Position numbers and translations under genes: made by a program. Positions 57,510 to 64,000 of a DNA stretch of 64,000 nt are shown piece by piece. The stretch spans positions 46,797 to 110,796 of the forward strand of contig NZ_VNIM01000004.1 of the NCBI RefSeq assembly GCF_007785815.1. The letters run 5' to 3'. The notes beneath the pieces were generated by a model. The model saw only the letters and a program-made list of their open reading frames with translations, ran no database searches and had not been told where the DNA came from. The stretch's first letter is position 1, and each line of letters opens with the position of its first letter. The DNA comes from Alterirhizorhabdus solaris (GTDB lineage: Bacteria > Pseudomonadota > Alphaproteobacteria > Sphingomonadales > Sphingomonadaceae).

Positions 57510-59303
57510 ATGAGCTACCAGTCAATGACGATCGCCGAAGCCCTCAACCGTATCAACCAGTCGCTCTTCCTTCCCGCGATCCAGCGCCCCTATGTCTGGA
57601 AACCCGAGGCGATCATCGAGTTGTTCGACAGCTTGATGCAGGGCTACCCGATCAGCTCCTTCCTGTTCTGGGAGGTGGAGCCGGAGAACCGCCGGCGGTG
57701 GGCGATCTACAAGTTCCAGGAGCAGCACCGGCAGGGTGAGAGCTGGAACGAGACCGTCCAGCCGGACGGTCGCAGTGTCGTCTTCGTGCTCGACGGGCAG
57801 CAGCGGCTGACCTCTCTGCTCATCGGCCTGCGTGGCAGCTATACGCAGCGCGAGCGCTATGGCCGTCGCGAGAAGGCGACCAGCTATCGTGCACACCACC
57901 TCTATCTCGACCTGTTCAAGGATCCCGCAGACATTGATGAGGACGAGGAGATCACGGCGAACCGCTATGCCTTCCGCTTCTCCGATGTCGCCCCACGCAA
58001 CGACGCCAAGCACCTCTGGATGAAGATCGGCGACATCCTCGATCTCGAAGCCGGGGATCGGCTGACGGCCTACCGTGATCAGCTGCTCGGCGCAGTCCAC
58101 GAGCGTGTCACCGCCGCCCAACTCGAGATCGCCGAGCAGAGCCTCGGACGGCTGCACGACCTCGTCTGGCGCGAGCAGCCGATCTCCTATTATACCGAGC
58201 ATCTCCAGGATCTCGACCGCGTGCTCAGTGTCTTCATACGGGCCAACGAAGGTGGCACGAAGCTGTCAAAATCCGACCTGCTGATGGCGGTCATCGAAAC
58301 AACCTGGGGCGAGTCGTATGTTCGCGAGGAAATCCTCGGGCTGGTGAAGCGGCTCAATCGCGACATGGGCCGCGAGTTCGCCTTCGACAAGGACACGGTG
58401 ATGCGCGCCTGCCTCGTTATCCCCGACCTGCCCGTGGTCTATAACGTCGCCAACTTCACCGCGCACAATATGGCGGTGATCAGGCAAAGCTGGTCGCTGA
58501 TCCGTTCCTCACTCGAAGCCGCGGTGGCACTGGCCGCGCGTTTCGGTCTCGATGCGTCGCTGCTCTCCAGCACCAACGCGATCATCCCGATCGCTTATTA
58601 CATCTCGAGGCTCGGTGGGCATCCGCTCGATGGCACCTCGGCCTTCGATGTCGTCAACCGCGAGCGCATCCGGCGCTGGCTGTTCAGCTCGCTATTCAAC
58701 GGTGCGTTTGGCGGCAATTCCGACCAGACCATGGCTCTATGCCGCGAGGTAATCCGCAACGAACTGCGAACATCCCGTGACTTTCCCCTGCAGCGCCTTG
58801 CCGACGACATGCGCACCCGCCGGAGCCGGCCGATCGCGTTCGACGACCAGGGCGTCCGCAAGCTGCTCGACGTGAACTATGGCCAACGACACTGCTATCT
58901 CGCCTTGGCCATGCTCTATGACGGCCAGACCAGCCGTACCGCACGATATCATGTCGATCACATCATCCCGCAGGCGCTGCTTAGCGAGAAGGTGCTACGC
59001 GAGCGCGGCGTGCCGGGTGCCAAGATCGAACGCATCCGTGCCGCCGCTAACCGGATCGGCAATCTCCAGCTGCTGGTCGATCATGACAATCTCGGCAAAT
59101 CGGACACTGCGTTCGAGACCTGGCTCAAAACTCGCGACCCCGCGTATCTCGAGCAGCATATGATCCCTGACGACGCCGAGCTCTGGCATCCCGAAGCGCT
59201 ACTGGAGTTCATCGACGCACGTGAGGATCTGATGCGGGCGGCACTTAGGCGGTTTCTCATCATTGAGGATCGCTCGCCGCCGCCGAACCGTGCCGCAGCC
59301 TGA
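57510..59303 (+). CDS. DUF262/DUF1524 (GmrSD-like) nuclease protein
   Basis: A 597-residue protein combining DUF262 and DUF1524 domains. DUF262 (ParB/Srx-like fold) shows LPAIQRPYVWKPEAI (residues 22-36) and DGQQRLTSLL (95-104). The C-terminal HNH-type domain has YHVDHIIPQALL (His481, Asp483, His484), then RIGNLQLLVDHDNLGKS. This pairing is known from GmrSD type IV modification-dependent restriction enzymes, SspE and BrxU, which cut modified or phage DNA using NTP-dependent DUF262 activity. The ATG at 57510 has GGAG 8 nt upstream. It stands alone without a methyltransferase or Ssp genes nearby, so an independent anti-phage role is likely (inference). Its GC content differs from the AT-rich genes just upstream. 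Confidence 0.88.
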   Translation: MSYQSMTIAEALNRINQSLFLPAIQRPYVWKPEAIIELFDSLMQGYPISSFLFWEVEPENRRRWAIYKFQEQHRQGESWNETVQPDGRSVVFVLDGQQRLTSLLIGLRGSYTQRERYGRREKATSYRAHHLYLDLFKDPADIDEDEEITANRYAFRFSDVAPRNDAKHLWMKIGDILDLEAGDRLTAYRDQLLGAVHERVTAAQLEIAEQSLGRLHDLVWREQPISYYTEHLQDLDRVLSVFIRANEGGTKLSKSDLLMAVIETTWGESYVREEILGLVKRLNRDMGREFAFDKDTVMRACLVIPDLPVVYNVANFTAHNMAVIRQSWSLIRSSLEAAVALAARFGLDASLLSSTNAIIPIAYYISRLGGHPLDGTSAFDVVNRERIRRWLFSSLFNGAFGGNSDQTMALCREVIRNELRTSRDFPLQRLADDMRTRRSRPIAFDDQGVRKLLDVNYGQRHCYLALAMLYDGQTSRTARYHVDHIIPQALLSEKVLRERGVPGAKIERIRAAANRIGNLQLLVDHDNLGKSDTAFETWLKTRDPAYLEQHMIPDDAELWHPEALLEFIDAREDLMRAALRRFLIIEDRSPPPNRAAA

Positions 59304-59528
59304 CAGCGCTCCAACTCGAGGCGGCGGCACCTTGCTGCGGCCGTCTCGATCGTGATGAGCGCGACAGACTCCGTCGCCGCCCAGCATCATGCGTCAGCCA
59401 CTTTCAGGTTCAAGGCGTTGACCAGCGAGCATGCGAAGGGCTGGTCGGCACATCGTGGTCAAACGATTGCGCAAGCTGCATAAGTCATGTGATAGCCCCC
59501 CACCATCGTCAACAAGCCCCGATCAGAG

Positions 59529-60536
59529 ATGCCAAAACGATCAGAAATCAAGAAGGCGCAGCCACTCGACATCTATCTTGAAACGCTGTCTTTTGAAGAT
59601 AGAGTCCGATGGTGGGTCAATAAGAAGCCATATGATTATCGGAAATATGCCTATCAGATTGATGGGATTACTAAGCTTACTGCCGATGACATCGAGACAG
59701 ATGGCCGTGGAAATTTAAAAGCGGTCGCACGAGCAGTAGCTTCAGCTTGTTTCGGCCAAATCGTTCCTTTCGTTCGCTTCCGTAAATATGAATATGACTT
59801 TAACAAAAGAACAAAGAAACCGTACCAGAGCCGCTGTTACCGATGCAAAGCGAGATCTGCCTGCAAAATGATAGTCGCGGAGCGAATATCTGTCGCTCAA
59901 AACGGTTTGGCCCTTCTCGACTTGTCGAACGAGAGGATGTTTGCGCAGGGCGATCCTGAGCATAACGCATTTATATCGTGCTCTCCTCACGGGTTCAGAC
60001 ACGCGATCCTCCAACACGGTGATTTTGAGGACGCCAATGCGGAGCTGGTGAAAAAGCTGCGAAGCGAGCGTCAGGCCCGCGAACGCGCTCGGGACGCCAC
60101 TTACAAGAAGAGGAGCCGTCGCAGGGGATACCGATCTGGGCGGGTCGATCCGCTTTACGTTGGCGCGGCGATCGCAGAGCGCGACCGTCGCGTCGAGGTT
60201 CTACAACGGGAGCGGCTGTTGCCTCAGGCACCGCGCAGCCTTTCCCGCCTACCCCTGTCGTCCTGTCAATTCATTGCCGACGTCTGGCTGTGCGAATGGC
60301 TTCACCGTTGGACTACACCGAACCTTCGAGCAGTGGACGTCGCGGACTGGCTGATCCAGCATCGCCGGCATCAGTGGCAAGATCGCGCATCGCTGCAAGG
60401 CCGCGTCACTGCGGACCGGGCAAGGGCCAAGCAGTTCGAGACCAAAGGCTTTCCCCCGCTGTGGACACCTTTCGACCCAGAGGAGGCGATCGACGCCGGC
60501 CGTGTGGTCGATGCGAGCCGGCTCACCTTGATTTGA
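59529..60536 (+). CDS. Hypothetical protein with Cys-rich motif
   Basis: A 335-residue protein I cannot assign. The first half has lower GC codons and reads ETLSFEDRVRWWVNKKPYDY, then a Cys cluster SRCYRCKARSACKMIV that may bind zinc, then a strongly basic, helical region (ELVKKLRSERQARERARDA, YKKRSRRRGYRSG). The second half has LPLSSCQFIADVWLCEWLHR and VADWLIQHRRHQWQDRASL. The basic middle suggests nucleic-acid binding. It lies between the DUF262 nuclease and an IS3 element; repeats follow it at 60719-60753. It may be a mobile-element or plasmid function; evidence is indirect. Confidence 0.6.
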   Translation: MPKRSEIKKAQPLDIYLETLSFEDRVRWWVNKKPYDYRKYAYQIDGITKLTADDIETDGRGNLKAVARAVASACFGQIVPFVRFRKYEYDFNKRTKKPYQSRCYRCKARSACKMIVAERISVAQNGLALLDLSNERMFAQGDPEHNAFISCSPHGFRHAILQHGDFEDANAELVKKLRSERQARERARDATYKKRSRRRGYRSGRVDPLYVGAAIAERDRRVEVLQRERLLPQAPRSLSRLPLSSCQFIADVWLCEWLHRWTTPNLRAVDVADWLIQHRRHQWQDRASLQGRVTADRARAKQFETKGFPPLWTPFDPEEAIDAGRVVDASRLTLI

Positions 60537-60810
60537 CGCCGTAAGGCGGCTTCGCGGACTCGCCGGAGGATTATCATCTTTTTTTTAAGAAAGCTGATGA
60601 GGCGCCCAGCGCCTCTTCTCGGCTTTCGTCCTTTACCAGCGAAGCTGGTTACGGCAGCTATAGGACCAAGCAAAGAAGGTTGAAGCCAGCGGCTTTCCTG
60701 ACGTTTCCTGTCGAAGTTCTAGAGGGTAACGGTGAGGCGCCTCTAGAGGGTAAAACGCATGTCCCGGCACGTAAGTTGGCGGCAAAGGTCGTCCACACAG
60801 TGCAGCCTAG
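60537..60810. other. Intergenic with short hairpins before IS3 element
   Basis: No gene is seen. The stretch contains GCCG/CGGC just after the stop (60539-60551), an eight-T run near 60580, a CCAGC/GCTGG hairpin with GAA loop near 60637, and the direct repeat listed separately. The layout could be a terminator followed by a regulatory or origin-like region. Confidence 0.3.
60719..60753. repeat. Tandem direct repeat, 11-mer, 24-nt period
   Basis: CTAGAGGGTAA occurs at 60719-60729 and 60743-60753. Two copies at 24-nt spacing resemble iterons or regulator sites; with only two copies an origin cannot be claimed. Confidence 0.5.
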
Positions 60811-60844
60811 TGGACTTGCCCCGCTTAAGTGGAGAGGCATTTGC

Positions 60845-61705
60845 TCAGCGTGACGCGGTTCGTTCGAACTGCGCGGGGCTGATGTAGTCGAGCGCGGAAT
60901 GGCGCCGGACGGGGTTGTAGAAGCCGTCGATATAGCGGGCAATGGCCTGGGCGGCCTCGGCGCGGGTGTAGAAGACGGTTCGCCAGACGAGTTCGGATTT
61001 GATCGTCTTGAAGAACGTCTCGACCATGGCGTTATCGTAGCAATTTCCCTTGCCTGACATGGAGATGCGGATGCGGTGGCGGCGCAGCTCGGCCTGGTAG
61101 TCCACAGAGCAGTATTGGCTGCCGCGGTCCGAATGATGAATGAGCCCTTCGGGCGGACGCCGCATGACGAGGGCCTTGCGCAAGGCAGCGAGCGCCAGGT
61201 CGCGATGCAGGCGGTCGCCGACCGCCCAGCCGACGACGCGGCGCGAAAACAGGTCGATGACCACGGCCAGATAGAGCCATCCCTCCCGCGTCCAGACGTA
61301 CGAGATGTCCACGCCCCATTTCTGGTTGGGCGCCGTCGCGGTGAAGTCCTGGTCGATGATGTTCGGCGCGATCGGCCAGCTGTGCTCGCTGTCGGTCGTA
61401 CGTTTGAACCGCCGCTTCTGCCGACCACGCAGGCCGTTCTCGCGCATCAGCCGCGCCGTGCGCCTGCGTCCGATCGCGAAGCCATCATCCTGCAACTCGC
61501 GCGTCATGCGCGGGCTGCCGTAGGTGCCGTTCGACAGCGCGAACGCCGAACGGACATGCGCCAGCATCACCATGTCGTCGCGTTGGCGCCGGCTGGCGGG
61601 CCGGTCCTTCCAGGCGAAATAGCCGCTCTGGCTGACGCCAAGCACCTGGCAGAGGCGGTGTACGGGGAACTCCTTCTTCGCCTGATCGACGAGCGCGAAC
61701 CTCAT
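60845..61705 (-). CDS. IS3-family transposase OrfB (DDE)
   Basis: A 286-residue integrase-like catalytic protein. HTH_21-like start (FPVHRLCQVLGVSQSGYFAW), then the retroviral-integrase core with Asp133 in WGVDISYVWT, Asp193 in HHSDRGSQYCS and Glu229 in NCYDNAMVETFFK; 35 residues separate the last two, as in DD(35)E enzymes. It ends RRHSALDYISPAQFE, typical of IS3. The ATG overlaps the orfA stop by 4 nt, so it may be made by re-initiation or by frameshifting as an OrfAB fusion. Confidence 0.95.
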   Translation of the reverse strand: MRFALVDQAKKEFPVHRLCQVLGVSQSGYFAWKDRPASRRQRDDMVMLAHVRSAFALSNGTYGSPRMTRELQDDGFAIGRRRTARLMRENGLRGRQKRRFKRTTDSEHSWPIAPNIIDQDFTATAPNQKWGVDISYVWTREGWLYLAVVIDLFSRRVVGWAVGDRLHRDLALAALRKALVMRRPPEGLIHHSDRGSQYCSVDYQAELRRHRIRISMSGKGNCYDNAMVETFFKTIKSELVWRTVFYTRAEAAQAIARYIDGFYNPVRRHSALDYISPAQFERTASR

Positions 61706-61995
61706 CGACTTCCCTCCCGGGCGAAAAAAGCAGTCGCCCGCTTCAGTATATCGCGTTCCTGCCGGAGGATTTCGTTCTCCCGCCGAAGGCGCTTCAGCTC
61801 GGCAGCCATATCCGCCTGCGGCGCTTCGCCAGGCATCTGCGACAGCCGGTCACGCCGACGGCCGATCCAGCGCACCAACGTCGACAGACCAACGCCGAGA
61901 TCATCCGCTACCGCGCGCTGCGTGCGCCCGCTGGTCGCCACCAGCCGCACCGCCTCGTCCTCGAATTCCTTTGTAAACCGTCGTTGCCTCGTCAT
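61702..61995 (-). CDS. IS3-family transposase OrfA
   Basis: A 97-residue helix-turn-helix protein: FTKEFEDEAVRLVATSGRTQ, then AVADDLGVGLSTLVRWI, followed by a leucine-zipper-like coil (AELKRLRRENEILRQERDIL). It binds the ends of the element and helps OrfB. The start lies 52 nt inside the right inverted repeat. Confidence 0.95.
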   Translation of the reverse strand: MTRQRRFTKEFEDEAVRLVATSGRTQRAVADDLGVGLSTLVRWIGRRRDRLSQMPGEAPQADMAAELKRLRRENEILRQERDILKRATAFFAREGSR

Positions 61996-62216
61996 CGAGT
62001 TCGCCTTTCATCTCAAGGGAACTCTCCACTTTTCCGGGGCAAGTCCAATCTGTTTGCCATACGGCTCTGCGCGGCACCGAGCTTGGGCGCTCGGGTCCTC
62101 ATCAACGAGGTGGAAGGATTGCACTGGCAGCGGCGATCCGGTCCGTAGACAAGCATCAGAGGGCTCGGTTTGCCTCACCGGTTGCGCTCATCATCTTTCG
62201 ACCGGATGACGTAACG

Positions 62217-62453
62217 CTACGAGCTAGTCAGCCACACCGTCGCCGCTCCAGCAGCCATCAGCGCAACCCCCAGGGTGATGCCTACCATGATGTGAAACAG
62301 CGGCGAAGGTAGCTTGATCTGGGGTGCGCGCTCAATCTCATCCCACATTCGATCCGTCATGGCTCGCCTGCGATCGCTGCGTGCGAGTTCTGCCTCCAGA
62401 TTGAACGGCTCGTAACCACGCGGAGGGTCTGGCTGGTGGGATGAATCGGACAT
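62217..62453 (-). CDS. Small single-pass membrane protein, hypothetical
   Basis: 78 residues from the ATG at 62453 (or 82 from 62465). The N-terminal two-thirds is polar and charged (AELARSDRRRAMTDRMWDEI); the C-terminus is a single membrane helix, LFHIMVGITLGVALMAAGAA. Topology suggests a tail-anchored or small inner-membrane protein. Not recognised. It lies to the right of the IS3 element with GC content like the host. Confidence 0.5.
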   Translation of the reverse strand: MSDSSHQPDPPRGYEPFNLEAELARSDRRRAMTDRMWDEIERAPQIKLPSPLFHIMVGITLGVALMAAGAATVWLTSS

Positions 62454-62465
62454 CGGTGCCTCCAT

Positions 62466-62788
62466 GCCACTGCTGGCGCTGCGCTATCTTACCGGGTCGT
62501 AGAACCATATCAAAGAGGGGGCTCGAGCCTGACAAAGGGATGTGCGACGCGAAGCATACCGAGCCTCTTCTCTGTGAGCCGAGCCGATCACTGTATCCTG
62601 CGGCGGCATGGCGCCCCCTCGTAGGAAAGTTGCACATGCAATCTGACGAAAATGCGTGCCAGCCGAAAACCTCAATCCGACAGCGAACTCCGCGCATCGC
62701 CGGCGATAGGCGTGGCTGCTAAACGGTGGCGATGATTCACGATGCGCCCCCACGCCGGCTTCAGGTCCGAGCCACGCCCCATCGCCGC
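62466..62788. other. Intergenic, nothing recognised
   Basis: About 320 nt between two small minus-strand genes. Long frames exist here on both strands but show no protein-like pattern; no RNA gene or clear palindrome was found. Confidence 0.4.
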
Positions 62789-63085
62789 CTAGTTCGCCTG
62801 CCAGCCCTCCTCGGCATCGAATGTCGCTATACCGGTAAATCGGGCATCGAGCTTCTCCCGTGTGAACCGTGCTACCGAGGGCGATAGATCGAGCCACTCC
62901 GCTGTCGCATCCCACACGAACGTGGGTGCAGGGGGAGCAACGGTCTGGACCTCCTCCGACGCAAACAAGATCGCCTCACGCACATCATGCGCGAACACCA
63001 TTATCCCGCCGTATCCACCACCGACGCTGACCTGAAAAAGATGTACTTGAGGCTTTAATTGGGTGATATTTTCGTGGGAAGTCAC
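62789..63085 (-). CDS. Hypothetical small soluble protein
   Basis: A 98-residue protein with HLFQVSVGGGYGGIMVFAHDVREAILFASEEV split as a strand-glycine loop-helix unit, then FVWDATAEWLDLSPSVARF and a C-terminal FTGIATFDAEEGW. No family is recognised. The regular alternation and sensible composition make it more likely real than a shadow. It lies between transposase fragments. Confidence 0.45.
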   Translation of the reverse strand: MTSHENITQLKPQVHLFQVSVGGGYGGIMVFAHDVREAILFASEEVQTVAPPAPTFVWDATAEWLDLSPSVARFTREKLDARFTGIATFDAEEGWQAN

Positions 63086-63303
63086 GCTCGTCTCCTGTGA
63101 CCGACATTGGTCGAGACAGGTCTCGCAGATGCTACCTTGGCATACGGGTGGCTTCTAGCAGCACGAATATGCCAAAATAGGCAAGAAAGTGACAAGAAAG
63201 CGCAACTTTGGTGTGGCCTATCAAGGTTAGCTGGCGATGGCCGATGACCTGCTCCCCGAAAATCATGCCATTGGTAAGTTAGCTCGTCAGATGGAGACGA
63301 GCG

Positions 63304-63556
63304 ATGCGTCGAGGCCGTTTTACCGAGGATCAGACCATTGGCGTGCTACGCGAGCATGAGGATTGGGTGAAGACCACCGGGCTGTGCCGGAAGCATGGGA
63401 TCAGCGATGCGACGTTCTACAACTGGAAGGCGAAGTACGGCGGGATGACGGTGTCGTAGGCGGCGCGGCTGCGCACGTTGGGGGACGAAAACCGACGGCT
63501 GAAGAAGCTGCGGCCTTGCAACGAAGGATCTGATGCCGACGACGTGGCCTTGTGAG
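63304..63556 (+). pseudogene. IS3-family OrfA remnant with internal stop
   Basis: Translation from 63304 gives MRRGRFTEDQTIGVLREHED, then CRKHGISDATFYNWKAKYGG and MTVS, a typical IS3 OrfA helix-turn-helix. A TAG at 63457 interrupts it; the frame then continues AARLRTLGDENRRLKKL, the expected coil, before losing similarity. No OrfB follows, so it is a decayed fragment of a different IS3 element from the one at 60811-62047. Confidence 0.85.
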
Positions 63557-63617
63557 ACATAAGGTTCGCGATAAAAGGCGTTTGTCAAATTTCCCATCTC
63601 ATACCAAGATTCAGTGA

Positions 63618-64000
63618 TCAGAGCCCACAGGCCCAAACGCGGAGGCCGAGCGACATGATGCGCCAGGGTTGCTCGACGAGCTTGTTCCAGGCGTCGCAGC
63701 AATGGTCGACGATCTCGTCGTAGGAGCCGAACACGCGGTTCGAGAGCCAGTTGTCGCGCATAAACTGCCACACGTTTTCTTGGGGATTGAGCTCCGGGCT
63801 TTTCGATGGGATCGCTACGATCGAGATGTTGGCGGGAAGCTCGAGCTTCGGCGTCAGGTGCCAGCCGGCCTGGTCCATGAGCACCACGGCGTGGGCGCCG
63901 GGGGCGACATGCAGAGCGATCTCCGCCAGGTGTAGGTTCATTGTGTCGGTGTTGCAGAACGGCAGGACGAGGCCGGCCGCCTTTCCCTCCTGCGAGCATA
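63618..64000 (-). CDS. IS630-family transposase, partial (N-terminus beyond window)
   Basis: The frame is open to the window edge on the minus strand. It reads KAAGLVLPFCNTDTMNLHLA, then AHAVVLMDQAGWHLTPKLEL with the second catalytic Asp, and IPSKSPELNPQENVWQFMRD with the final Glu, the DDE pattern of IS630/Tc1-mariner transposases. The C-terminus (EQPWRIMSLGLRVWACGL) ends at 63618. The rest of the gene and the other IS end lie outside the window. Confidence 0.88.
   Translation of the reverse strand, partial: CSQEGKAAGLVLPFCNTDTMNLHLAEIALHVAPGAHAVVLMDQAGWHLTPKLELPANISIVAIPSKSPELNPQENVWQFMRDNWLSNRVFGSYDEIVDHCCDAWNKLVEQPWRIMSLGLRVWACGL

Larger units (their letters stand above)
60811..62047 (-). 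mobile_element. IS3-family insertion sequence (complete)
   Basis: A 1237-bp element bounded by terminal inverted repeats. The left end (60811) reads TGGACTTGCCCCGCTTAAG and the right end, on the other strand from 62047, TGGACTTGCCCCGGAAAAG, followed on both sides by TGGAGAG. Two overlapping transposase frames (orfA 61702-61995, orfB 60845-61705) fill the inside on the minus strand. Both look intact. The flanks (CCTAG on the left, ATCTG on the right) show no target duplication, so the element may have taken part in a deletion or recombination after insertion. Confidence 0.92.

Noticed and set aside
57112..57525. 137-codon minus-strand frame through the structured segment
   Set aside because: Pro/Arg-rich low-complexity text except the last 39 codons; no supported start. 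The final part is mentioned only as a possible gene tail.
62484..62915. 143-codon minus-strand frame
   Set aside because: It overlaps the better supported 62789-63085 gene in another frame and has irregular composition without motifs.

Overview
This is a high-GC chromosomal or large-replicon window from an aerobic bacterium. The family mix suggests an alphaproteobacterium, most likely Sphingomonadales: many short-chain dehydrogenases (SDRs), SnoaL-like proteins, PF13469 sulfotransferase-fold proteins next to a DUF1214 protein, Rieske oxygenase parts, and CoA-thioester catabolism. The order is an inference from gene content, because no rRNA or other marker gene is present. Positions 1 to about 55,080 form a dense accessory catabolic region. 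From about 55,100 to 64,000 the window becomes a mobile region with AT-rich stretches, a divergent integrase, a DUF262/DUF1524 nuclease and three transposase loci. No tRNA, rRNA, CRISPR array or riboswitch was recognised. Layout: 1-4.1 kb holds a kinase-like APH protein (cut by the window edge), a SnoaL protein, an Old Yellow Enzyme, an SDR and a limonene-epoxide-hydrolase-like protein. 4.1-9.0 kb is a minus-strand coenzyme F420 module: FO synthase fusion FbiC with a one-base frameshift, an SDR, an F420:NADPH oxidoreductase, and a luciferase-like oxidoreductase that could use F420. 9.1-12.7 kb holds a LysR regulator divergent from mmsA-mmsB. 12.7-17.2 kb holds an SDR, a second APH-fold kinase, a phytoene-desaturase-like flavoprotein and a TetR regulator. 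17.3-19.3 kb holds two adjacent Rieske-oxygenase-family genes with complementary defects: the first keeps only the Rieske [2Fe-2S] motif, the second only the mononuclear-iron motif. This is the strongest candidate for a new system. 19.4-30.7 kb holds a hydrolase-VOC-SDR operon, an AraC regulator, a sulfotransferase-fold protein, a [2Fe-2S] ferredoxin and an exported double-SnoaL protein, then a minus-strand trio (sulfotransferase-fold, DUF1214, Gfo/Idh), then an SDR and a tyrosine phosphatase. 30.7-39.2 kb is a minus-strand operon: LuxR-type ATPase regulator, beta-keto-acid cleavage enzyme, acyl-CoA racemase/CoA-transferase, flavin reductase, GMC oxidoreductase and aldehyde dehydrogenase. 39.4-48.6 kb holds a quinone-reductase-like gene, an SDR and an epoxide hydrolase, convergent with a beta-oxidation operon (thiolase, FadB-type fusion, acyl-CoA dehydrogenase, MaoC hydratase, dienelactone-hydrolase-like protein). 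48.7-55.1 kb is a plus-strand operon of acyl-CoA synthetase, SDR, FAH-family hydrolase, two-domain extradiol dioxygenase, alpha/beta hydrolase, SDR and a small lipoprotein. Working model (inference): a cyclic or aromatic substrate with an alkyl or branched side chain is oxygenated by the Rieske pair and modified by SDRs, flavoproteins and possibly F420H2-dependent chemistry. Epoxide intermediates are opened by two unrelated hydrolases. A catechol is cleaved by the extradiol dioxygenase and hydrolysed by the FAH or alpha/beta hydrolases. The side chain or ring-opened acids are activated to CoA esters, epimerised by the racemase and shortened by beta-oxidation and the keto-acid cleavage enzyme, with mmsAB handling a methyl-branched C4 product. 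The substrate itself cannot be read from the sequence.
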